From JAAXGX01 sp965221595 (GTDB taxonomy: Bacteria > Acidobacteriota > Vicinamibacteria > Vicinamibacterales > UBA8438): a stretch of DNA of 64,000 nt. The stretch is from positions 2,542,001 to 2,606,000 of the forward strand of contig OZ244900.1 of the NCBI GenBank assembly GCA_965221595.1, in the 5' to 3' direction. Below the pieces are notes generated by a model. The model saw nothing but the letters and a program-made list of their open reading frames with translations. It did not search any database and was not told the origin of the DNA. Both the position numbers and the translations under genes were made by a program. This document shows, one piece after another, positions 43,680 to 50,874 of this stretch. Position 1 is the first letter of the stretch; each line of letters begins with the position of its first letter.

Positions 43680-44323
43680 GACGGCTGGCCGCGGCCCGCC
43701 TCGCTGGCCAGATAGAACGAGAGGCTCTCGAGCGAGACGGTGAGATCGACGCTCTTCAGTTTGACGTGCGGCGGCACGCGCAACGCGCCCGGCGAGAAGT
43801 TTAGAATCGCCTTGATTCCCGCCTGCACGACGGTCTGCACGACATCCCGCGCGGATGCCTCCGGAACCGCGATGACCGCAATCGTGATCCCCTCGCGGCG
43901 CGCCACGTGCTTCAGATCACGAATGTCGTAGATGGTGACTCCGCTGCGGGAGATGCGGCCGACCTTCTCCCGCAGATTGTCGAACAAAGCGACGATCCGA
44001 AAGCCTTCCTGGCGAAATCCGGGATAGTCGGCCAGTGCGAGCCCGAGATTGCCGGCCCCGACGATGGCCACCCCCAGCCGGCGGTCGAGACCGAGTATCG
44101 ACCGCAGTTCCCTCCGGAGATCCTCCACCACGTAGCCCACACCGCGGACGCCCAAATCACCGAAGTTCGACAAGTCCTTGCGGATGAGGGCCGCGTTCAG
44201 GCCGAACTGCTCCGCCAGCATCCTCGACGACACCGTCTTCACGCCCCTGCCGTCGAGCTCGTTGAGGAAGCGGAGGTACAGCGACAACCGGCTTGTCGTG
44301 GGCTCCGAGATCTGCTCCGGCAT
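43676..44323 (-). CDS. rex: Redox-sensing transcriptional repressor Rex
   Basis: 215 aa. An N-terminal winged helix (RMLAEQFGLNAALIRKDLSNFGDLGVRGVGY) precedes a Rossmann fold with GAGNLGLALADY for NAD(H) and a C-terminal swapped helix. Rex binds DNA when NADH/NAD is low and releases it when NADH rises. It heads an operon with moaC and the acyl-CoA ligase (4-bp overlaps or gaps). No classical Rex operator was found in the 117 bp ahead of it. Confidence 0.95.
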   Translation of the reverse strand: MPEQISEPTTSRLSLYLRFLNELDGRGVKTVSSRMLAEQFGLNAALIRKDLSNFGDLGVRGVGYVVEDLRRELRSILGLDRRLGVAIVGAGNLGLALADYPGFRQEGFRIVALFDNLREKVGRISRSGVTIYDIRDLKHVARREGITIAVIAVPEASARDVVQTVVQAGIKAILNFSPGALRVPPHVKLKSVDLTVSLESLSFYLASEAGRGQPS

Positions 44324-44440
44324 CGGACACTGGAACGGGCAGCGATTCTATGGTTCCCGCCGGCGCCGGTCAAGGCACACAACCGCCTGCCGCGTGCTAA
44401 GATGCGGCAGGGCTGCGATTTACAGTCCGGGAGCATTCCG

Positions 44441-45568
44441 GTGCACCGATCCCCATGGTCCGCCGTCGCCGTCGCGATCAGCATCGCTGCCTGGAGTCTC
44501 CCGTGGGCGGGCCACGCCCAGATCGCCGGCCGGCGCGCCGCGACCCTGGCTGCGCTGGCCGGCTCCCCCATCTTCTTCCACGGTCAGGAAGTGGTGGTGC
44601 ATGCGGACGCGGTACGCGACGGGGTGTTCACGTACCTGGTCGACGGCGAGAATCGCCTCGTGGCGCTCGACGTGCCGCCGCCTGCCGGTACGGGCGAGCG
44701 TTTCGAGGTGTCGGGACGGTTCTACGACGTGGGCCGGCTCGAGCCCGGCGACTCGCGCACCAGCGGCCTGCCGTTCACGCGGCTCTCGGAGACGCTGCTC
44801 GGCAAACCCTGGCCGGGCGTCGGCGAGCTGCTCGTACTCGCGGCGTCGGCCACGCGCGACGTGGCCGGGACGCCTGCCGTCACGCTGCGAACGCTGGCGC
44901 TCGACCCGGCCGCGCACCTCGACCGGGTCGTTACCGTGACCGGCCGCTTCCGGGGCCGGAACCTGTACGGCGACCTGCCCCGCCCCCCCGGGCGGAGCCG
45001 CTGGGACTTCGTACTCGCGGCGGTCGACGCCGCGGTGTGGGTCGTCGGCAAGGAACCAAAGGGTGACGGATTCGAGCTGGACACCCAGGCGCGCATCGAC
45101 ACGGGGCGCTGGCTGCGGGTGTCGGGACGCGTCGAGTCGCACGCGGGCATGGTGGTGATCGACGCGACCGAGCTCGCCCTGGCCGATCCCCCCGCGACGG
45201 CCCGGCCGCGGCCGCGCGCCGCAACGCGCCAGGGTCCCCCGCCCGAGGTCATCTTCAGCGCGCCGCTGCCGGACGACACCGACGTCCAACGTGACACGAC
45301 GGTCCGCATTCAGTTCTCGCGGGACATGGACCCCGACTCGTTCGAAGGACGCGTCGCCGTGTCCTACGTCGGCCGCGGCACGGATCCGGGCGCCGCGGGC
45401 ATCGCGTTCGAGACCGCCTACCGGCCGCGTAACCGCGTGCTCGAGATTCGCTTCGACCAGGAACTCGATCTGTACCGGGCGCTGGACGTGCGGCTGCTCG
45501 ACGGCATCGCCGCAACCGACGGCCAGCCCCTACAACCCTGGGCGCTGTCCTTCTTCGTCGGGGGCTGA
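44441..45568 (+). CDS. Exported protein with C-terminal Big_5/SbsA-type Ig-like domain
   Basis: 375 aa from the GTG at 44441, behind GGGAG (44430-44434). A signal peptide (VAVAISIAAWSLPWAGHAQ) leads to about 230 residues of beta-rich sequence with OB-fold-like repeats (VVVHADAVRDGVFTYLV; VVTVTGRFRGRNLYGDLP). The last 110 residues are an SbsA/Big_5 domain: PEVIFSAPLPDDTDVQRDT and VRIQFSRDMDPDSFEGRV. It is probably an envelope-attached protein. Its 3' end overlaps the convergent PlsC-like gene by 39 bp. Confidence 0.75.
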   Translation: MHRSPWSAVAVAISIAAWSLPWAGHAQIAGRRAATLAALAGSPIFFHGQEVVVHADAVRDGVFTYLVDGENRLVALDVPPPAGTGERFEVSGRFYDVGRLEPGDSRTSGLPFTRLSETLLGKPWPGVGELLVLAASATRDVAGTPAVTLRTLALDPAAHLDRVVTVTGRFRGRNLYGDLPRPPGRSRWDFVLAAVDAAVWVVGKEPKGDGFELDTQARIDTGRWLRVSGRVESHAGMVVIDATELALADPPATARPRPRAATRQGPPPEVIFSAPLPDDTDVQRDTTVRIQFSRDMDPDSFEGRVAVSYVGRGTDPGAAGIAFETAYRPRNRVLEIRFDQELDLYRALDVRLLDGIAATDGQPLQPWALSFFVGG

Positions 45569-46312
45569 CGGCTCCGCCGCCAGCAGGGCCTGCACGGCGG
45601 CGCGGGTGCGATCGATCAGTCGATCCCGCTCGGCCAGGTCCTCCGTCTCGACCTCTACCGGCGGTCCGATGCGGATGCTGACGGTGACCGGTCGGATGAT
45701 CGCGCTCCCCTTGCGCATGGCGCCCCCGGCGCCGGTGATCGCCATCGGCACCAACGGCGCGCGCCCCTTGATGGCCATGATGAAGCCACCCTTCTTGAAG
45801 CGCTGCAGCCGGCCCGTCCGGCTCCGGGTACCCTCGGGAAAGATGAGAAACGAGGCGCCCGCGCGCAGCCCCGTGGCCGCCCGCTCGATGGCCTGCATGC
45901 TCTGCTCGCGGTTCTGCCGGTCGATGGGAACGAAACCGGCGATGTCGAACGCGCGGCCGAGCACCGGCAGCTTGTGGAGCTCGGCCTTGTAGAGAATCCG
46001 GAGCCGCGGGTGGAGCACCGCCAGCGCCATGTATAGGAGCGGCGGCTCCACGTTGCTGGAGTGGTTGACGCAGTACACAGCAGCCCGGCCGCGCTGGATG
46101 TGCCCGCTGCCGACGACCCGGCAGCGGATGCCGGCGGCAGCGATGCCGAGCCGCACGCCGCCCCGTCCCAACCAGTAGAGGACGTTCGGCCGGTTGAAAC
46201 ACACGGCGAGCAGCATCCCGGGCGGCCCCAGGACGATAACCCACAGGCTCACGCCGACGTAGGCCGCCGCGGAGCGAATGGCCGCGACTACCGTACCCGC
46301 CAACTCGGCCAT
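45530..46312 (-). CDS. PlsC-like 1-acylglycerol-3-phosphate acyltransferase
   Basis: 260 aa. An N-terminal hydrophobic segment precedes the acyltransferase blocks: block I NHSSNVEPPLLY, block II FVPIDRQNREQ, block III FPEGTRSRTGRLQRFKKGG and block IV VPMAITG. Block I normally reads H-x4-D; here it is H84-x4-E89, a Glu for the catalytic-dyad Asp. It transfers an acyl chain to lysophosphatidic acid at the inner membrane. It overlaps the end of the convergent Big_5 gene. Confidence 0.88.
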   Translation of the reverse strand: MAELAGTVVAAIRSAAAYVGVSLWVIVLGPPGMLLAVCFNRPNVLYWLGRGGVRLGIAAAGIRCRVVGSGHIQRGRAAVYCVNHSSNVEPPLLYMALAVLHPRLRILYKAELHKLPVLGRAFDIAGFVPIDRQNREQSMQAIERAATGLRAGASFLIFPEGTRSRTGRLQRFKKGGFIMAIKGRAPLVPMAITGAGGAMRKGSAIIRPVTVSIRIGPPVEVETEDLAERDRLIDRTRAAVQALLAAEPSAPDEEGQRPGL

Positions 46313-46393
46313 GGGCGTTACGGCACTGCCTGGAGGAGCCGCCCGACCCGGGGGCAGGAGAGATCGTGCCGCGTTCGTCGAAGAAAAGGGGCG

Positions 46394-46981
46394 CTACGAA
46401 GCCTGCGCCGTGCGACGCCCGGCGACGCGGGCCGCGGTGTTCTTGACGCCGGCCTTGGCCGTCTTGGACCTGGCAAGCTGCCGTTCACGATTGGCCAGAC
46501 ACCGCTCGAGTGCCTTGTTCACCCTTTCCTCGACCGCTTCGGCAGACTGGCTCGTCACCTCGGACACCTCGGACACGACGAGGAACTTGGCCCGATCGAG
46601 CATGCGCTTCTCGCGAAACGAGAGGTTCTTGGACTGACTGAGAAGATTGAGGCTCTTGAGAACATCCACCACGTCGTAGATCGAGCCGGTCCGCATCTTG
46701 TCGGAGTTGTCCTTGAACCGGCCCTTCCAGTTCTGATGGTTCTCGATCTTGCCGTTGCCGAGCAGCGTGAACAGCTTCTTGACCTCGTGGTCGGCAATCG
46801 CCCCGCGGAGTCCCACGCTCTCCACGTTGTCGATCGGCACGAGGACGGTTGTGTCGCTGGACGTCATGCTCAGCGAATAGAATCCGCACGTGGTGCCGAG
46901 GATGGTCTTGGTTTCGATCCGCTTGACCACGCCGATCCCGTGATTCGGATAGATGACCTTGTCCCCGACAGCAAATTGCAA
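46394..46981 (-). CDS. carD: CarD-family RNA polymerase-binding regulator
   Basis: 195 aa from the TTG at 46981, chosen because GGGAGGG lies directly upstream and because a promoter at 47036-47064 excludes the longer ATG start at 47047. The N-terminal CarD/TRCF-interaction domain is FAVGDKVIYPNHGIGVVKRIE and the middle helical part resembles CdnL. It binds the RNAP beta subunit and stabilises open complexes. The C-terminal 30 residues are Lys/Arg/Ala-rich (RSKTAKAGVKNTAARVAGRR), an extension absent from typical 160-170 aa CdnL proteins that may bind DNA. Confidence 0.92.
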   Translation of the reverse strand: MQFAVGDKVIYPNHGIGVVKRIETKTILGTTCGFYSLSMTSSDTTVLVPIDNVESVGLRGAIADHEVKKLFTLLGNGKIENHQNWKGRFKDNSDKMRTGSIYDVVDVLKSLNLLSQSKNLSFREKRMLDRAKFLVVSEVSEVTSQSAEAVEERVNKALERCLANRERQLARSKTAKAGVKNTAARVAGRRTAQAS

Positions 46982-47035
46982 CGTGCCCTCCCGGAGTAGG
47001 CCAGAAGCGCGCCGTGCCCTCGCGGGCAGAGGGCC

Positions 47036-47064
47036 ATTGTAGCGCAAACCCCGCGGCTTGACAA
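47036..47064 (-). promoter_or_regulatory. Sigma70-type promoter of carD
   Basis: TTGTCA (47064-47059) and TACAAT (47041-47036) are spaced by exactly 17 bp. Transcription should start near 47029, giving a leader of about 48 nt before the TTG start codon at 46981. An ATG at 47047 in the same frame lies upstream of the -10 and so cannot be the start. Confidence 0.7.
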
Positions 47065-47221
47065 CCGGAAACTACTCAAAACAGGCAATTTGCGGTCCTG
47101 GCCGCCGCTCCGCGCGGCCCGCCGGCATTCCGCCGTGCCGCTGCGGAGCGACGATCGCGGGCAGCGGGCGACCGTGTCGCCTGCGTCCTGTTGTAAAGTA
47201 GGCACGCGCAGAGGAGTTGCG

Positions 47222-47800
47222 ATGATCCGACGTCTGAAGGTGCTGGGGCTGGTGGCGACGCTGACTGCCGCGGCGCCGTGGGTTCCCGGCGAGCCGCTGC
47301 AGGTGGCGGCCCAGGAGGCCAACCTGGCCCCCTTCGTCCCGACGCCGCAGGATGTCGTCGACCGGATGCTCGAGCTGGCGGGGGTCACCGCGAACGACGT
47401 GATCTACGACCTCGGGTGCGGCGACGGCCGCATCGTCATCACGGCCGCGCGGCGCTTCGGCGCGCGGGGTGTCGGTATCGACATCGACCCGCGGCGGATA
47501 GCCGAGTCGAACGCCAACGCACAGCAGGCCGGCGTGCAGCACCTGGTCCGTTTCGTCGAGCAGGACGCGATGACGGTCGACGTCTCCGAGGCTACCGTCG
47601 TCACGCTCTATCTGCTCTCGTCATCGAACCTGAAGCTCAGGCCGTTGTTGACCTCGCAGCTCCCGGTCGGCGCCCGCATCGTCTCGCACGCCTTCAGCAT
47701 GGGAGACTGGCCGGCCGACGAGGTCGACCGGTTCGAGGACGTACGCGGCAACACCCGCACGCTCTACCTGTGGAGGCACGACGGCAGCGTGCGGCCGTAG
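47222..47800 (+). CDS. Exported class I SAM-dependent methyltransferase
   Basis: 192 aa from the ATG at 47222, with GAGGAG at 47211-47216. The N terminus looks like a cleavable signal peptide (VLGLVATLTAAAPWVPG...VAAQE), then FVPTPQDVVDRMLELAGV and SAM motif I DVIYDLGCGDGRIVITAA, VGIDIDPRR and VVTLYLLSSSNLKLRPLL. The domain resembles small DOT1/PrmA-like methyltransferases. An enzyme needing SAM outside the cytoplasm would be odd, so the segment may instead be a membrane anchor. Divergent from carD; followed by a tRNA gene. Confidence 0.82.
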   Translation: MIRRLKVLGLVATLTAAAPWVPGEPLQVAAQEANLAPFVPTPQDVVDRMLELAGVTANDVIYDLGCGDGRIVITAARRFGARGVGIDIDPRRIAESNANAQQAGVQHLVRFVEQDAMTVDVSEATVVTLYLLSSSNLKLRPLLTSQLPVGARIVSHAFSMGDWPADEVDRFEDVRGNTRTLYLWRHDGSVRP

Positions 47801-47831
47801 TTGCAGCAGCCCCTACCACCGGTCGCCCTCT

Positions 47832-47920
47832 GCCGGAGTGGCGAAATTGGCAGACGCGCTGGACTCAAAATCCAGTGAGGTTCACCCCTCGTGTCGGTTC
47901 GAGTCCGACCTCCGGCACCA
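47832..47920 (+). tRNA. tRNA-Leu (anticodon CAA)
   Basis: Acceptor arms GCCGGAG (47832-47838) and CTCCGGC (47910-47916) pair fully. The anticodon loop CTCAAAA between CTGGA and TCCAG gives anticodon CAA. A long variable arm (GAGGTTCACCCCTC) and T-arm GGTTCGAGTCC fit tRNA-Leu. Discriminator A at 47917 is followed by an encoded CCA (47918-47920). Confidence 0.97.
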
Positions 47921-47936
47921 CCAGCCTGATTGCAGA

Positions 47937-47985
47937 CGGGGTGGCACCCCGAACCCCCGGTGTCCGCTGGCGGGGACGCCGTGCG
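47937..47985 (-). repeat. Degenerate family A repeat next to the tRNA 3' end
   Basis: ACCCCGAACCCCCGGTGTCCGC-type sequence matches the reverse complement of the 3' half of family A units (3454-3572, 58806-59025), with several substitutions. The hairpin half is missing. It lies 17 bp past the tRNA-Leu CCA and ahead of the convergent formate dehydrogenase stop at 48011. Confidence 0.5.
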
Positions 47986-48010
47986 GAGCCGTCAGGCGAC
48001 GGTTGGCGAG

Positions 48011-50836
48011 CTACCCGGCGGCCTCGAGCAGCGTGCCGCCGCCGAAGCTGAGGCGCTGTGGCGCGGGACCACCGCTCGTCACCCGGATGGCGCAGTACTT
48101 GAATTCCGGGATCTTGCCGAACGGGTCGAGCACCGGATTGGTCAGCATGTTCGCCGCCGCCTCGTAATAGCAGAACGGTACGAACACCGCGCCGCGCGGC
48201 GTGCCATCGTCCGCCCGCGCATACAGCGACACGCTTCCCCGCCGCGACTCGATCGTGATCGTCGCGCCGGGCGCCACGCCGAGTTCATCCAGGTCCAGGG
48301 GGTGCACCGAAGCCACCGGCTCGGGCTCGATGTAGTCCAGCACCGACGCGCGCCGCGAGATGGCACCCGTATGCCAGTGCTCGAGCTGCCGTCCGGTGAT
48401 GAGGACCATGGGGTACTCCTCGTCCGGGCGTTCGTCGGCGGAGATGAGATCCGCGGGCACGAACCTGGCGCGCCCCGTCGGAGTCGGGAACTTCTCGACG
48501 AACATCACGGGCTGCCCCGGATCGCCCTCCTTCACGCACGGATAGGTGACGCAGGACTCCCGTTCCAGCCGCTCCCAGGTGATGCCGGCAATCGTGTCCA
48601 TGCAGCCGCGCATCTCTTCGAACACGTCGCGCGGATGTGCGTAGTTCCAGTCCAGGCCGATGCGCCGCGCCATCTCGTTGATGATCCAGAGATCCTCGCG
48701 CGCGTCGCCCGGCGCCTCGAGCGCCTTGCGGCCGAGCTGCACCATGCGGTCCGTGTTGGTTACCGTGCCGTCCTTCTCGGGCCAGGCCGTGGCTGGCAGC
48801 ACGACGTCGGCCAGGTAGGCCGTCTCGGTGAGGAAGATGTCCTGAACGACGAGGTGATCGAGCGTCGCGAGCGCCTGGCGGGCGTGGTCGACGTCCGGAT
48901 CGGACATCGCCGGGTTCTCGCCCATGATGTACATGCCGCGGATCTCGCGCCGCGTGGCGGCCTTCATGATCTCGACGACCGTCAGGCCCGGGTCGGGATC
49001 GAGCTCGACGCCCCAGAACTTCTCGAAGCGCTCCTTCGACGCGGGCTTGGCGACCGCCTGATAGTTCGGGTAGACCATCGGGATCAACCCCGAGTCGGAA
49101 GCGCCCTGCACGTTGTTCTGGCCGCGCAGCGGGTGCAGGCCGGAGCCCGGCTTGCCGATCTGGCCGGTCGACAGCACCAGCGCGATCAGACAGCGCGCGT
49201 TGTCCGTGCCGTGCACGTGCTGGGATATGCCCATTCCCCACATGACCATGGATGCCCTGGACGTGGCGTACAGCCGCGCGACCTCGCGGATCGTCGCTGC
49301 GTCGACGCCGCAAATGGGTGCCATCGCCTCGGGGGAGAAGTTCTTCACGTTCTCCACGAGGGCTTCGTAGCCCTCCGTACGGTCGCGGATGAAGCCCTCG
49401 TCGACCAGCCCCTCCGCGACGATCACGTGCAACATCGCGTTGAGCAGCGCCACGTCCGTGTCGGGATTGAACTGGAGGTAGTGGGACGCGTGGCGCGCCA
49501 GCCCGGTACGGCGTGGATCGGCGACGATCAGCTTCGCCCCGGCCTTGGCGGCGTTCTTCATCCAGGTCGCAGCGACCGGGTGGTTCACGGTGGCGTTCGA
49601 GCCGATCACGAAGATCACCTCGGCCTTCATCACGTCACGCACCTGGTTCGACACGGCGCCCGAGCTGATCCCCTCCATCAGCGCGGCGACGCTCGACGCG
49701 TGGCACAGGCGGGTGCAGTGGTCGACGTTGTTCGAGCCGAACCCGGTGCGCACGAGCTTCTGGAAGAGATAGGCTTCCTCGTTCGTGCCCTTGGCCGAGC
49801 CGAAACCGGCGAGTGTCCGCTTCCCGTGCTGGTCGCGAATGGCCCGCAGGCCGTGTGCGGCCACGTCGAGCGCCTCTTCCCAGCTCGCCTCGCGAAACAC
49901 CGTATCCCAGGCGTCCGGGTCGACCGTGAAGTCCTTGTGCTTCGCCACGCCCGACTTGCGGATGAGAGGCTTCGTCAGACGATGCCGGTGCTGCACGTAG
50001 TCGAAGCCGTAGCGGCCCTTGACGCACAGCCGACCCTGGTTGGCCGGACCGTCCCGGCCCTCGACGAAAAGGATGCGGTTCTCCTTGACGTGGTAGGTGA
50101 GCTGGCAGCCGACGCCGCAGTACGGACAGACCGAGCCCACCTGCTTGTCGGCCTCGATCATGCCGACGTTGCGGGCGGGCATGATGGCCCCCGTCGGACA
50201 CGCCTGCTCGCACTCGCCGCACCCCACGCAGGTGGAGTCGCCCATCGGGTCGTCGAGGTCGAAGACGATCTTCGAATGCTCGCCGCGGAACGCGTACCCG
50301 ATGACGTCGTTCATCTGCTCCTCGCGGCAGGCGCGCACACAGCGCGTGCACTGGATGCAGGCGTCGAGGTTGATGGCAATTGCCGGATGCGACAGGTCCT
50401 GCAGCGGCTGCTCGCGGGCCGGGAAGCGCGGCTCGCCGACGGACAGCCGGCGCGCCCACCGGTCCAGCTCGGAGTCGAGCGTGTAGGAGCGGTCCGCGAT
50501 ATCGGACAGCAGCAGCTCCAGCACCATCTTCTGGCTGGTCACGGCCCGCGGGCTGTCGGTCGTCACCTCCATGCCCGCCTGGGGCTGCCGGCAGCAGGAG
50601 GGGGCCAGCACGCGCTCGCCCTTGATCTCGACCACGCAGGCACGGCAGTTGCCGTCGGCACGCAGGCCGTCCTTGTAGCACAGGTGCGGAATCTCGACGC
50701 CGTGGCGCCGCGCCGCCTGGAGAATGGTCTCGTCCCCGCTGCCGACGACAGCCCTGCCGTTCAGCGTGAACTCGACGGGCGTGGCCGCCGTTTCCGTCCC
50801 GACGTTCTCACCGTTGATCCTGATGTCGATCGCCAT
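48011..50836 (-). CDS. fdhA: NAD-linked formate dehydrogenase, molybdopterin/tungstopterin catalytic subunit (FdsA-like)
   Basis: 941 aa; ATG 50836 behind GAGGGG. The N terminus is NuoG-like: [2Fe-2S] ligands C53, C64, C67, C81; two [4Fe-4S] sets at 160-170 and 203-213; then the molybdopterin domain's [4Fe-4S] C237, C240, C244, C271. The metal ligand aligned with selenocysteine of E. coli FdhF is Cys378 (VDHCTRLCHASS), encoded TGC. Formate is oxidised at a bis-pterin Mo or W and electrons pass to the diaphorase subunit encoded 38 bp upstream. The clustered tungstate genes favour W. Reverse CO2 reduction is possible. Confidence 0.92.
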   Translation of the reverse strand: MAIDIRINGENVGTETAATPVEFTLNGRAVVGSGDETILQAARRHGVEIPHLCYKDGLRADGNCRACVVEIKGERVLAPSCCRQPQAGMEVTTDSPRAVTSQKMVLELLLSDIADRSYTLDSELDRWARRLSVGEPRFPAREQPLQDLSHPAIAINLDACIQCTRCVRACREEQMNDVIGYAFRGEHSKIVFDLDDPMGDSTCVGCGECEQACPTGAIMPARNVGMIEADKQVGSVCPYCGVGCQLTYHVKENRILFVEGRDGPANQGRLCVKGRYGFDYVQHRHRLTKPLIRKSGVAKHKDFTVDPDAWDTVFREASWEEALDVAAHGLRAIRDQHGKRTLAGFGSAKGTNEEAYLFQKLVRTGFGSNNVDHCTRLCHASSVAALMEGISSGAVSNQVRDVMKAEVIFVIGSNATVNHPVAATWMKNAAKAGAKLIVADPRRTGLARHASHYLQFNPDTDVALLNAMLHVIVAEGLVDEGFIRDRTEGYEALVENVKNFSPEAMAPICGVDAATIREVARLYATSRASMVMWGMGISQHVHGTDNARCLIALVLSTGQIGKPGSGLHPLRGQNNVQGASDSGLIPMVYPNYQAVAKPASKERFEKFWGVELDPDPGLTVVEIMKAATRREIRGMYIMGENPAMSDPDVDHARQALATLDHLVVQDIFLTETAYLADVVLPATAWPEKDGTVTNTDRMVQLGRKALEAPGDAREDLWIINEMARRIGLDWNYAHPRDVFEEMRGCMDTIAGITWERLERESCVTYPCVKEGDPGQPVMFVEKFPTPTGRARFVPADLISADERPDEEYPMVLITGRQLEHWHTGAISRRASVLDYIEPEPVASVHPLDLDELGVAPGATITIESRRGSVSLYARADDGTPRGAVFVPFCYYEAAANMLTNPVLDPFGKIPEFKYCAIRVTSGGPAPQRLSFGGGTLLEAAG

Positions 50837-50874
50837 CGTCGCCCCTCGGGCTGCCCGCTGCGCGGGAGCAGCCG

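Noticed and set aside
46394..47047. CarD start at ATG 47047
   Set aside because: That codon lies upstream of the -10 box and has no ribosome site; TTG 46981 has GGGAGGG.
49690..49720. Selenocysteine in FdhA
   Set aside because: The residue aligned with Sec of FdhF is Cys378 encoded by TGC, with no in-frame TGA.
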